From Rotaria socialis (lineage: Eukaryota; Rotifera; Eurotatoria; Philodinida; Philodinidae), in assembly GCA_905331475.1 (NCBI GenBank), contig CAJNYU010002142.1, forward strand, positions 335,932 through 399,931: DNA of 64,000 nt. Reading direction: 5' to 3'. Below, one piece after another: positions 34,328-46,364 of the stretch. The translations under genes were made by a program, and so were the position numbers. Position 1 is the first letter of the stretch, and the number at the start of each line of letters is the position of its first letter. The notes beneath the pieces were generated by a model that ran no database searches, was not told the origin of the DNA, and was given only the letters and a program-made list of their open reading frames with translations.

Positions 34328-34627
34328 TCCCAGGAGATTCAATCCGACCAGTGGATCCGATCGTTTCCGGCACCGGATCCTATGGATTCCGTTGCTTTTC
34401 GGTCGGCTCCGTTGAATTCCGACGATTTCCTAACTAACGGATCCCGGCCCGGGTTCCGCCGGAAAAATTCCGTGAAGTTCCGACCCGGAATTCGTCGGAA
34501 ATCGATGGGAATCGATCGGAAATGGTCCGACGAAATCTGGACCGGAATCCGTTAGTTAGGAAATCGTCGGAATTCAACGAAACTGATCGGTTCCGACCGA
34601 TTCCGACGTACCCTGATTCTCCTGGGA
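34328..34627. mobile_element. GC-rich foldback/MITE-like element (family A, copy 1)
   Basis: Ends are 10-bp inverted repeats TCCCAGGAGA (34328-34337) and TCTCCTGGGA (34618-34627). Inside is a perfect 31-bp inverted repeat, 34411-34441 against 34548-34578, and many TTCCGG/TTCCGA repeats. GC content is far above the flanks. No transposase. A clear target duplication was not found. It resembles the element at 52273-52573 in its CCCAGG ends and TTCCG-rich body. Confidence 0.65.
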
Positions 34628-34846
34628 AGTGCATTGTTAAGTAAAGCGTTAAACTATTTTATATCGATTTGTTTTAATTGAAAGAAACCATAGATTAGTT
34701 CAAATATAATTTGAGAAATGATTTTGAGACAAAACAAGATCCTAGAAGAATTTCTGGAGAAATACGCTAGTTTCAATTGATTCACGGTTTTATGATATGA
34801 AAACTAGTGAATCGATTATTCCTTCGTTTTTTCAATAAACACTTAC

Positions 34847-35168
34847 TATAGAAATGAATTAATGACGGTAACACATAAGGATCATGTTTTAGACGAGATG
34901 AAATAAGATTATGAATTTTCAAACCATGCTGAACATCATTTATTTGAGTACATGCTTTTAAAGCTTGAATAACAATCCAATTGGAACATTTATCAATGTT
35001 GTTTTCGTTGAATGCATCAAATAATTCAAGAACTTTTTTATACTGCTTATTGTCATTTAGAATTTTCATCTGATCGCCTATATTAACATTATTTCCAGTG
35101 CTTGCTAAACATCTTCCAGCAAGTATTACAAATCTCAGATAATTATTTTTCAATATATTTGACATCAT
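34847..35168 (-). pseudogene. Pentatricopeptide-repeat (PPR) gene, 5' fragment
   Basis: From Met at 35168 the frame gives a short leader (NNYLRFVILAGRCL, possibly mitochondrial targeting), then one and a half PPR motifs. These have the plant-type spacing KKVLELFDAFNENN, VIQALKACTQINDVQHGLKI, SLIHFYSKC. YSKC is the usual end of a PPR S motif, but the next residues (LLKKRRNNRF, frame ending at 34782) do not continue the repeat. A donor-like GTAAGT overlaps it (exon end 34847), so an intron may start here, but I find no further PPR motif before the foldback element at 34.3-34.6 kb. Plant-like PPR proteins of the DYW class have been reported in bdelloids. Truncated copy is the likeliest reading. 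Confidence 0.55.
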
Positions 35169-37073
35169 ACTACTTTTTTGATTAAGAATAATATTTTAAT
35201 GTTTTCAATAGAAATCTAAAAAACGATGGAAATGTTTGTTGCAGTTTTCTCGTAATGTTTTTCATATTGAGCACTTTAAGACCAACTTTTAATGAACTAC
35301 TACCAAATGGTTCGTCGAAATTAATGTATTTCATTCTAAATATAATATTATATGCTACTCATGTAGCTGTTTTTCTATTATGATATCAAATTAACCGCGA
35401 AATTATATATATATATATTCAACTACAACTAATTACTTTAAAAAGAAAAATACGAGATGATACAAAAATTGAAACCTAAAAAACACCAATAGAATTTTCA
35501 ACGATTAAATTAAACTAAAAGAAAAGTAAAGAAGTTCCTAGTTCAATCTGCAAGTAAAGTAGGCGAACTAGAGAAAATTAAAGTGTTTTGTTTTATTTTG
35601 CAAAGTATCTTGAAAGTACTTATTTTTTGCTAATTACAAAACAATGTAGTTCAGTGACAATGGCAAGTAGTTTCATACTTTGTTTTTACAAATATAATAT
35701 TTAACATTATGGTCTACTGCCTCTCAATATAAAATAATGATAACGAAGCCAAAGGATTCGTTCTAATAATCTCCAATGAGGTAAAGGAATAAATACTAGT
35801 ATATGTAGAAGAAAATAGGAGTGAGAAAGAGAGCACTATCGGGTACATGATGCGTATGATCTGTGTGCTAGCATTAGTTGCAGAAAAAAAACAGAAACTA
35901 TGAAACATCTATTGTTTTTATTTTTTTTTTGAAAATATAGACCAAAACGATATAACAAAATAAGGCCGAAGAAAAAACAGAGAAAGCAAAATAAAAATGA
36001 TGTGAGCCATGTAACGATGCAGAAGAAATGGGATTACTAATTGTTCACTATCGACGAAAATAATATCACTAGAGCATTTGTGGCATCGGTTAAAGCATGA
36101 ACATGGGCAAGATTGATAACTATCAGTTCCAGAAATTAACCTAACAAAAATAATAATAACAATATTTGAAGTGTAATAAATCGAAGCAGAAGAGTAACGA
36201 ATGAACATATTGTAAATTCAATATTAAATAACAGTGACGGAATTATCTATAAATGTGTCAAATGCATCAACAATATAATAAATATTAATTTTGGTCATAC
36301 CTAATACATAGTTATCTTTAGAACGATGATAGATATAAGCGAAGTGTTGGGTACGAATGTAGGTGAGTAATTAAAAGACTCACACTTACACGCGTAACTG
36401 ATCCTTATTAAAAAGAACATCGAGAAGGTGGGGTGTGAATAATTTTTAATATGAAAAACTAAAAGTTGAATGATTGGATGATTTAGTGTTTCTGAGCCTG
36501 TAAGAATTTCAAAACTATAAATATCGTTGTTTGGCTAATAATTGTTTGAAAACCCGAAATTCTTCCAACTCAAGTGGCTCTCTCATACATTTTTCTTGTG
36601 AAAACAGTGACATTTATGAAGGTTAGATTGGTGAAAGGTCAAAACAGACATATGTTGCATTGTAGTTATAGCGGCCGTCGAAATTGCACCTTGGTCAACA
36701 AATTTGACGGCCGCGGTAACTTCGATACAGCATGTATATATACTAGGAAAAAAACAAGCGAGAGACTCAAACGTTGTAATCATATTTTTCGTCACCATAT
36801 AGACAGAAGGAATTTGAAATAAATATTTCAAGCGTTGTCTTATTCTTTGGTTGTAGTAATATTGACACACAGCAAGGTAAAAAAGAGAAAGGCTTTTCCT
36901 ATTTATTCAATTTGACTAAATGTTGTGATAAAATAAACCAACGTCGAGTTTTACCCGGAGATTTGTACTTAGTCGCCAATTCGAATAATATAAGCCAAAA
37001 TTTTGTTTATAACTCATGTAGATAATTTCATTAACGTCAATAATTTATTTTTCATTTTGCTTAGGTGACATCC
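35169..37073. other. Intergenic region with a 16-bp GC-rich hairpin
   Basis: AT-rich, with a TA run at about 35406-35419. The hairpin arms are 36671-36686 and 36699-36714 (GCGGCCGTC/GACGGCCGC core). No gene recognised. The ATG of the next gene follows an acceptor-like TTGCTTAG ending at 37064, so a 5' UTR exon may lie in this stretch. Confidence 0.55.
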
Positions 37074-38275
37074 ATGGAACAAAAAGGAATATCTGCTGAT
37101 CGTGTTTGCGATGCATCTGGCATCAGTGTAGGTCATCTCGAATGTTCTATTTGTCATGATTTACTCCGGAAACCAATTGCTTGTCAATCATGTGAGACAC
37201 CTTTCTGTTCAGTATGTATCTATCGATGGCTTATCGCTAATCCAAATAATTGTCCTAATCAGTGCGAGACATTCGTGGAACGAAAATGTCCTCCATTTAT
37301 TGCTAAGCTACTTTCTCAGTTGCATATTGCTTGTTATTATCAATCAAAAGGCTGTCCACAGGTAGTCACAAAAGAATCACACCGTGGTTATTGTATTTTT
37401 CCCTCTCATTTTAGATCATCTCATATGAAGCACTGGACAAACATGAAAGCGAATGTGATTATCAGCCTCAACAATGTCCTGGCTGTCGATTACAAATACT
37501 GAAGAAAGATTTTCATAATCACACGAAGAATTGTGCATCTGTTGGATTAACTTGTCAAGATTGTTGTCTTGTTTACAAACGAGTTGATACTGCTACCAAA
37601 CATACAGATAACATTTGTTTGAGTAAACAACTTCGACAGCTTCGTGGAGAATCTAAACAGAACAAACAAGAACTACATAAACTTACTAATCTATGGGATA
37701 AAATGTGTAAACTGAGTGAGTCATATAATGTATTCAATGCTGATAAAAAGACAATTGTCGTTTCAGATCCCGAGTTCGCAAAAGTGACAATCAAATTCGA
37801 TGATTTGCCTAGTGTTTCTGCGGAATGCAAGAATATTCCGAGTATATACAGAGGACTGGCATGGAATAAAATCTCGTATATGGACAAATCATATGCGGTT
37901 AAGACATGCCCGAAAAGCGGATATGTAACATCGTTTGATTCATGTGGTAGTGTACATATAGCTTATTTGAAAGACGAAGCATCGATCAGCATTGAAAGCA
38001 CCACTGAAACGTTTACACTTATCTCTCTTGATGCATGTGCTGCTTGGAAGAATGATCTAGAATTAACTATCACAGGACATCGAAACTTGGCACTAATCGA
38101 CACTCATACAGTCACACTTTTTGTTAATCGACCACAACATATTCTACTCGAATGGGACAATATTGACAAGATCATTTTCAAGTCATCTGGTGGTACCACA
38201 GATCCAGACAGTCCCACAAGTGCAAATGACACGCAAGTTGTGATAAACCAATTGACAATAGGTTTAGACCTTTGA
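37074..38275 (+). CDS. RING plus TRAF-type zinc-finger protein, copy 1
   Basis: Two exons, 37074-37361 and 37415-38275; donor CAG|GTAGTC and acceptor CATTTTAG are phase 0, giving 382 residues. Residues 24-64 form a RING-like finger (C24-x2-C27, C37-x2-C40, C45-x2-C48, C60-x3-C64). A TRAF-type zinc finger follows (DKHESECDYQPQQCPGC, then NHTKNC and TCQDC). After that comes a short coiled coil (KQLRQLRGESKQNKQELHKL) and a beta-rich C-terminal domain of about 180 residues that I do not recognise. Such proteins usually act as E3 ubiquitin ligases or adaptors in signalling. The usual RING histidine is absent: CETPFC has Thr where CxHxxC is expected. A duplicate lies about 1 kb downstream on the same strand. 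AATAAA is at 38405-38410. Confidence 0.8.
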
Positions 38276-39296
38276 AAAAAAAATCGTTTTACAAGAGCAT
38301 TTTTTGCAATGCAAATGATCTTGTATTTTTTTTTATCAATTATTCTTGAACGATTTGATAATGTTTGTGCTATTCATTTTTTTGGATGTCTATTATCTAT
38401 AATTAATAAATATAATAATTTCAGTAAAATGAGCCGATATTTCAGAAGCAACTAGCCGTACAAACTTAACTAATTATCTAGTTTCTTCATGGTTTTAAAT
38501 ACAAAAAAAAAATGTTCATCATCAGCATGATTACTTCGTTGATCCAAACTAAAATTGGGTGATATAGTGAACGATTGATTTCATAATAAGAAAGTAGTTT
38601 CAGATTTGTTCATTGACATAAGACGACAACTAAAATGAACATATTCTTACATTCATGATGCATTATTTTCAAATACATTCTAACAGCACTTTACTATCAT
38701 GATCATCCGTGTATAAGTTAACTAACTTCTTTCTTCAAGAAAAACCAATCACATATAGTCACATATTCTACGTATTGATAGTAAAAAATGTAGTTTGATT
38801 ACGCAGCAGTTTAACATTAAGAAATACTCTTTTTGTTGCACAAAGAAATTGCATGATTGATAAATCTTCTACAACTTGAGAGCTTCATATTTCCAGACAG
38901 ATGATAAAATGTGTATGCACAGCTCTATGTTTAGAAGATCTCTCTGATATTAAGATTCTGATAAAAGTATTCAAAATCTAGAGAATTACATAAACATCGC
39001 AGTATACTTTCTTGTTTATTTTAATATGTTATCAGTTGCATAAATCATAATGAAGAAAACTACGTGTTGTAATGTTGTATCTTGCCGTCGGATATTTCAA
39101 GTTGGCGTATGAGAGAGAGAAAAAATATGTATAGACGCTATTCATCTCTGTGAAGTGTGGTATTTCGCCAAAGTTTATTATTATTCCACTAACAGTGCAT
39201 AAGCCATTTGATAGTGCACGGCTTTTTTTCAATAGTCGCCCTGCTCTTCTTCTTCTCATGCTGCCTTTGTTGTTTCAATATTTTACTATTCTTTAG
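38276..39296. other. Spacer between the two RING/TRAF paralogues
   Basis: Carries the poly(A) signal of copy 1. Its last bases (TATTCTTTAG just before the ATG at 39297) look like a splice acceptor, as before copy 1, so both copies probably share a 5' UTR intron. No gene seen. Confidence 0.5.
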
Positions 39297-40484
39297 ATGG
39301 CATCCAAGGAACACAAAGGTATATGTTCTGACCGTGTTCGTGGTTCATCGGCAGTCAATGTTGATCTTCTCGAGTGTCCGATTTGTCATGTTCTACTCTG
39401 GATACCAATTACTTGTCAACGATGTGAAACATCTTTCTGTTCAGCATGTATTAACCGATGGGTTGCTGCTAATCCGGGGAAATGCCCAAATCGATGTAAG
39501 ATATATATCGAACGAAAATGTCCGTCATTCATTGTTAAACTACTTGGTCAATTGCAAATTGCTTGTTACTATCAATCGAAAGGTTGTGAACAGGTAATCA
39601 GACAATGATCACATTATCAACATTACACTTGCATTTTTCTTCATAGGTCATTCCGTATGAGGCACTGGACAAACACGAGAGCGAATGTGACTATCAGCCT
39701 CAACAATGTTCTGGCTGCCGATCTGAAGTGTTGAAGAAAGATTTCGATAATCATACGAGTGGCTGTGCTGCAATTGAATTAACTTGTCAAGATTGCAAAC
39801 TCGTTTACAAACGAGTTGATGCTGCTACGACGCATACAGAAAACATTTGTTTAAGAGAACAAACTAAAGAAAATATACATCAGATAAGGCAACTCACTCT
39901 TCAACTACATGAAATGCGCCTATTGCGTAAGCGATTCATCAGGTTTGATTCTGAATGAAAGTAATTGAAGAATTGTACATTTAGTTCCTTCAATAACGAA
40001 AGCAAAGATTACATTCAATGATTTACCCATGGCTGATCAGAAGTCTAATTTTATTCCAGATATGTATAGAGGGTTGGAATGGAATAAAATTTATTATACA
40101 CAGAGATTACACCTGAAGAAAAATCTTCTGAACAATGTACATGTCCCTTCTCTTACAGCTAGCAATAGTCGACACGTGGCCTGGTTTACAGAAAAAGCAG
40201 CGATCAGCGCTGAAAATGTAAATGGAATTTTTACATTTGTTTCTCTTACTGTATATGGTGCGTGGAACGATGGCATGCAATTATTGATCACAGGACATCG
40301 AAATTCAATACTGGTCAGCAAATATACAACAGCAGTTCTCTGGTGTAAACCACAACTTGTTCTTCTTAACTGGCAAGACATTGATAAAGTCATTCTTCAA
40401 CCGTTGCGTGACACTCGACATCCAGAGAATCGTGCTACGATAGGTAGAGCACCCATTGTACTAGATCAGGTGACGATTCGTTGA
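39297..40484 (+). CDS. RING plus TRAF-type zinc-finger protein, copy 2
   Basis: Three exons: 39297-39593, 39647-39926 and 39985-40484. The introns are 53 and 58 bp, with donors GTAATC and GTAAGC and acceptors TTCATAG and CATTTAG; phases agree (0/0 and 1/1), giving 358 residues. Without the second intron the frame would stop at 39956. The RING-like finger (LECPICHVLLW, then CQRCETSFCSACI and CPNRC), TRAF-type finger (DKHESECDYQPQQCSGC) and C-terminal domain (DMYRGLEWNKIYY, ITGHRNSIL) align throughout with copy 1. The coiled coil is shorter and is where the extra intron sits. The missing RING histidine is shared with copy 1. AATAAA is at 40592-40597. Tandem duplication is clear; the divergence is too great for a recent or collapsed duplicate. 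Confidence 0.78.
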
Positions 40485-41933
40485 ATTGGCTACATAAAAA
40501 TTGTTTCACGAGAGAATCTTTTCAGTGAAATTGCTTTGGTATTTTTATTGATATTATAATCAAACTTATTTTCTCGTTTTTTTTAAATTTTAATAAACAA
40601 GAATTAGTTTTAGTAAAATGCAAGTTATATAGTTTCTCTATTGTTGTGTGTAAAAAAAAGAGAAATTGCTTCTCTTGAACTTCGGAACTTTGCTACAGAG
40701 TACATCGATTGCGTCTCAGAATCTTATAGGTGTGTATAGAAGTCTCTACACAAAAGGTTCGGTATAAAAAAAAGTCAATATTTTCGATCAACCGCAGAGA
40801 AAGATCATCACTTCTGAGATTTTTACTCGTATCTTGAATTGTATCACTAACAGCAGCAGTGAATGCGCTAACGCAAAAAATATTAGATCACCTTCTCATG
40901 TGGGTACCATAAAGCTTTTCTTTTTTTTGTCAATTAAGTTTGCATTCAAAGAAATGTGATTGTATCGTTGAATATGAAAAAAAATATTATTCATTTTACC
41001 TCATAAATTTAAAAAATGATAAGACGAAAGATCCTCTCTTGAGACAGAGATCTAGAGACTTTCATCATAAATGTTCACTTAAACACTCACACCCTTTCAA
41101 AATGTATTCAAAGGAAGTTTTGACTTGAGGTTGGAGAACATGATTTTTCTAAATGCTCTAAAACAATCGCATCTATTCATTGTCTTCAATACGTTTTTTC
41201 CGTTGCTCAAAAGGTTCGTTTTTTTCTATTAGTACAGGAGCTACATTTATTTTGGGTATTGAATACTGACTGCTGAGCGTAGTAATTCGACTATCGCTTC
41301 AAAGAATAAACCGTTATATTTAATTGTTATGCATTTTAGTTGTACTTTTAAAAGCAAAGGCTACTTTTATTTGTTTGAAATTTATAGTTAAACCGTGATG
41401 CAACTTTTGTTTGATTTCACAATTCGATGAGCTTCGGAAGCAATCGTTTGTTTTTTAAAATGCTCATTGACATAGCATTGGGGTTGTGGACGCAAAGAAG
41501 GAAAAAGAAAAAACGCTCACACCCCACCCTCTTAACAAATGACAGAACGACGTCCGCCGCTCTTCAACGAAGTGGCCTCCAACAGAAACAAAGACTGGCC
41601 GATAGCGACACGCAAGCATTATAGAGCTATATAAAATATCGAAACCAATATTCGACTTGATTGTTGTCGACGAAATGTTGCTACTCAATTGGTATTTCCT
41701 TCGGCATGGACCATGTTTTAATTCTCCTTACAGTCATTCGCAATTTGCTCGACTGAATACAAAAGGTAATGCTGGAAATTCTTTTGTTCAAATATTGATT
41801 TGCCTAAAAACTTTCCATTCGAGAAACTGTTCATCCATATGAGATTGGACATATATCAAAGTTTAGGTTATTAGATCAAATGTACGGTGAAGGCTGAATA
41901 TGACTAGGTGACGTCAATTTTTGTTTTACGTAG
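40485..41933. other. Intergenic, nothing recognised
   Basis: AT-rich. Open frames at 41427-41624 and 41464-41688 overlap on opposite strands and show no domain. Confidence 0.5.
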
Positions 41934-44324
41934 GCAAATGCAATCGCATTAGTCATCTGTTGGATCTTCCTGACGAAGTATTGTTGATGATCTGTCGTTA
42001 TCTTCAACCTGTTGACGTTCTTCGTGCCTTTTTCAAGAGCACGTCAGATCGTTTGCATCGTCTCATTCTCGGTTATCGCACGAATCTTGTGTTGAGCACT
42101 CTGTCTTACGCAGAGTTTCGTTTCGTGGTCGATGAACTTTTGCCTTACTTGGAAACACCACAATTGACATTGAGTAACAGCAAAATTCCTTGTTTGGTTG
42201 AACATTTTCTATCATTATGTCATCGACTTCCATTAAACAATCTACGCAAACTCACTCTTAAATCGTGCACTAACATAAGTTCTTCACTTGTTGTTTGGCT
42301 CTCGAATCAATCGAAGCTTGAAGATTTAAGCGTTTACAACGGTGATCTAGAAGTCGTTGCACGTAAGTCACGACCGACATTGCTCAATCGATCTCGTGGA
42401 TTTGGCTGATATTTTTACAGTGGGTAGCCCTAACAATGGTAACTTTGTTAGAGGTAGCCAGTGTAAAAATATCAGCCAAATCCATGAAATCTATTGAGCA
42501 ATGTCGGTCGTGACTTACATGCAATGACTTCTAGATCACTCCAGAATGGTGCCGCCGGATTTGGCCGCCTTCCGGAATCCCCTGTTCACTAGTAAGATGG
42601 CAGAGTCTTTTACGCAAATTAAACCTAGTCACAACATCTGGTCTCGTGCTACACAATCAATTACGACCGCGCTTCACCTCTCAAATCGACCGAGCCTGTC
42701 TTCAACTTGATACAATAGACGATTTGGTCTTATTGTTCATCAAGGAATTGATGCCTCTTGTGAGAAATCTCCGTGTTGATTTGAAACGAACGCAAGACCG
42801 CTGTAACTTATCGTCATTGATTAATATCGAGTGAGTAAAAGTAATTATTGTTGAACTCGACAATTTGCAGGGTTCTATCATTCTCATTTCATGAGTTTAT
42901 TCTCGAGTAGAACACATTTTTATTTCTTGATGATGTATTATTGGCCAAAGATCTAACTATTGAAAGAAGAAAAAAAAGCGCGAAAAGATCTTTCGTAACC
43001 TATGTGAACTCTGAGAAGTGGAAATAGCCTATAATTTGTCACATAGACTCCGACATACGGATGATGAAATATTCGTTTTCAGTCTCAGTGTTGGAGACAA
43101 ATGTTCTGTTTTATGTTTAGCACATCAATTACAAACGTTTTCATTTGTTCACCATTACTTAATTCATTTCTCGTTAGTCGTGATGAAAAGTGGACTAATG
43201 TTCCATTATTTCGCCGATCTTCTTCGCGGAATGATTAAACTTTAGCATCTGTATGTGCGCATTTATGAAACAACTGATACATCCTTTGCTCGATTTTCAC
43301 TCGTCGAAGGCTTATTGCTAAATAATGTCGTCGAATTTCATTACGCAGTCAGTTTCTCAGTACCACTTTCAACTAACATAGAGACTGAATTGACTAGTAG
43401 CAACTCTACTCGCTTCAAAGTAAAACGATCTGATAGTTTGTTGTTGTACACAGTACCATGGTCATGGAATGCACTTCATTTGTGGGTGCCTCCAACCGAC
43501 TATCAACAGATATATCAACATACGGCCAAGAGCATTACCATCAGACCCTTAAACGTCACTGACGAAGCGATGGTGTCACAACTCCAACCTTGGCTCAATG
43601 TCACTGAAGTCATCGCAAAAACAAAACTACCATCTCTTGCAATGTTTCGGCACTTGAAGACGCTGAAAACAAGCGATGCCGATGTTGTGCGCACATCGAT
43701 GCCTCTTACCTTACGTTCACTGAAAATTACAGGTAATTACTCAGACATATTCCCTGGTAACTGGACATATCTGTCTTGGAACAATAGTCAAACAATGCTT
43801 TGGTAAAAGATTTCTCTAGTGAGATCTGCAAAAAGAACTCCTTCCATTACGCGATAGAAGAATATGAAGAATATTAGCTAGTGCGAATAGATTTCATTTA
43901 GGTATTTTATATTCAATGCAAATCTTAACTTTTCTTTGTCTTTTATTTTCCAATAGATAAAACTCCTCTCGCTCTAAATGCACCATTCTCCACTCTTGTT
44001 CATGGCCAAGTTCACAAATTCAATCTGTTTCGCCCACTGCGCGATGAACAAGAACTTCTTAACGTTCTGCATCAATTTCCAAATCTTCGTTTTTTGTCGA
44101 TAGTTCTTCCATCAAGGAATTCGAAAGAATGTTTGATTAATATTTTTGACGTAGACAATGTTGGTTTATCTCGCCTAGTATGTCTTCAAGCTCGGAATGG
44201 AGATGCACACTTGTGGAAGGAGGCGCCGTTTGAATGGCTCATCATTTATACTCATCTCAAATATCGTTTGAATCCATTTCATGTTAATTTTTCTGAACGA
44301 AAAGGACTTGTCGTTTGGTTATGA
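41934..44324 (+). pseudogene. F-box/LRR gene broken by an inverted duplication and a stop
   Basis: The first exon follows an acceptor (TACGTAG, ending 41933) and encodes an F-box (HLLDLPDEVLLMICRYLQPV) and the first leucine-rich segments to about 42341. There the coding sequence enters the left arm of a 79-bp hairpin and stops at 42409. LRR coding resumes near 42583 (WQSLLRKLNLVTTSG to about 42831), and again at 43018-43806, with an in-frame TAG at 43243-43245 between MIKL and HLYVRIYE. A last exon starts after CCAATAG near 43958 and ends at 44324 (KGLVVWL). Donor GTAATT near 43733 fits the last intron. The intended product was an SCF-type substrate receptor. The interruption and the stop argue for loss of function, although an alternative splice removing the hairpin cannot be excluded. 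Confidence 0.65.
42342..42539. repeat. 79-bp inverted duplication of F-box coding sequence
   Basis: Left arm 42342-42420 and right arm 42461-42539 pair over 79 bp with about six mismatches. The 40-nt spacer itself contains GGTAGCC at both sides and a small CTAACAA/TTGTTAG hairpin. The left arm is in frame with the F-box gene, so the right arm is a backwards copy of coding sequence. Confidence 0.9.
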
Positions 44325-44897
44325 CATAATTATATTTCAATTTCTAAATCTGTCTCTACTGTATTACTAACTTCTTTTTGAAAATCAGATAAAAGATGAT
44401 AAGTAAAGTGTTGTACGTTGTCATTTCGTTTGTAGATAGTGAGATCACCTCGTTCTACAGTAGGTCCAAACCGTGATCTAAAGTTATCGGTTGAATAATG
44501 TTTGAACTGCAACGAAAAGTAAGTGCTTAACAGAGGTATTTTTTATGATAGACGGTACTCGTTAATAAATGAAGATAATTCTACTTTTATTTCGTAGCGC
44601 ATCTTTGCTTGTGTATAAAGTAAACATTTAGTAGTCATTTATACAAATATAAATGAGAGATAAATGATAATACAGTAGAAAATCCAAAAGTTTCCACGAT
44701 TGAAAAAAAGACATAGTTATTGCTCTTCGATGTCAGTCACATAGAATAAGAAGACAAAGAGACTAGACGAATTAGAACTGGATTAGACAATGTAATCTAA
44801 TTGCTTCATTCAATTTCAATTCGCCTAGTCTGTTTGACTCCTAATAAAAGAAGACTATAAATATTGACGTTTCAACTGTCCAACAAAAAACAAATAA
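44325..44897. other. Intergenic, nothing recognised
   Basis: Short AT-rich spacer between two F-box relics on the plus strand. Confidence 0.5.
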
Positions 44898-46364
44898 ATG
44901 AAAATAAATATGAAATATTCATGTGTCGAATTGAATGATTTGCCGGATAAAATTCTCCTAATTATTTTTAAAAAACTGGACAATCTTGAAGTACTTTATT
45001 CTTTTCAAGGAGTCAACAAACGATTGAATGAAATTATGCATGATCCAATATTTACAAGTCGTTTAAGCTTTCTTCGATTGCCATTCAAGAAATATATCAA
45101 GAAATTTTCTTCTGATATAATACTTAATCGATTTTGTTCACAAATTTTGTCTACAATTCGTACGAACATCAAATGATTGAATCTTGAATCTGAATCTATG
45201 GGAAACATTTTAGATGCTGCTGATTATCCTAATTTCTTTACTGTGTTTATCAATTTAACTCATTTAATATTCGATTATTATTTGATGTTCCATTTCCTAT
45301 TAAAAAATCGAGGTTCAAACTTTTGAATCAAAAGTTTTGATATGTGTCTTTATATTCTCGATGGTCGTTCGTTTCGAACAACTTCATACACTCGATATTG
45401 AATTGGCTAATCTTTTTCTTCCAATAGAAGAAATTGAAAATCAAGTTCGTTTTACAAGAGAGTAAATTTGATTTCATTTTCGTTTTTGCTTTTGTTTCTC
45501 TAGAGAAAAATTCCAAGTCTGAAGTGTTTTGTTTTCTCTTGTATGTCACGAACAGCGTATTATGATGAATGAATTCTTCCACTCATTTATCGAATGTCAA
45601 ATTTAGCAGAATTTGGCTTGTCTTTCATGACCACTGTTGATGAAACATTTTTTCATGGAAACAATTTGAAGCAAAATATTCTTGATCATATGTCACAATT
45701 CAAACAATTTACATTTGATATTCGTTCGGTTATGTGTATATTAATAATGAAATGAACTTATCGAAAGAAGACATTCAACAAACAGTCACCGATTTGCAAT
45801 ATACGAAAATAATATCGTGTGTTGATTATTTTCTAGACCATCAACAGGGTCTATGTCATATTTATTCATATCCATTCTTGATGCGACGCTTCGAATATAT
45901 AACAAATCATTTTGCAGATGGATTATATCCATATGTTCGCGTTGTATCATTATATGATGAACACCCTTGCGAACATGAATCTTTTTATTCGAATATCTCA
46001 ACCATGTCCATGTGTGGAAAAATTAATTATCAATAATCGTTATGGACAAAATCAGAAAGAATCTTACAAATTAATGAATGATAAGTCGAATTTATCAATT
46101 GCTAAATATTATAATCTTATTGAACTTCATATAGATCGAGCTCATGATGATTATATTGACGAATTTCTATGTAATACGAAAACATATTTCCAAAATAATA
46201 TTCTTCTTGATATCGATTATGAAGCTATTACAAAGAGCCACACATGATTTTACAAGAGATGATACACGAATAATTGTACCAAAGTAAATGAACTAACTTT
46301 ATTAGGAAAATTCGAGTATCGAAAATGTTGTAAAGATTATTTTCCCTTTGCAATAATAGAGTGA
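44898..46364 (+). pseudogene. F-box protein pseudogene
   Basis: The start (ATG 44898, or 44910) leads into a clear F-box: CVELNDLPDKILLIIFKKLD followed by VLYSFQGVNKRLNEI. The frame stops at TGA 45174-45176, where RTNIK-(W)-LNLES is expected, then continues. Later matching pieces lie in different frames: MSNLAEFGLSFMTTVDETFF near 45595-45720, KEDIQQTVTDLQY to SLYDEHPCEHE near 45734-45990, a frame change, then PCPCVEKLIINNRYG to about 46247. The end is VNELTLLGKFEYRKC, stopping at 46362-46364. The order of these segments matches one common bdelloid F-box family. Several stops and frame changes make it a dead copy. Confidence 0.72.

Noticed and set aside
34310-34634. Frames on both strands inside the GC-rich element, rich in Arg, Ser and Pro/Gly
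   Set aside because: They follow from the TTCCGG repeats of the element and have no coding signs.
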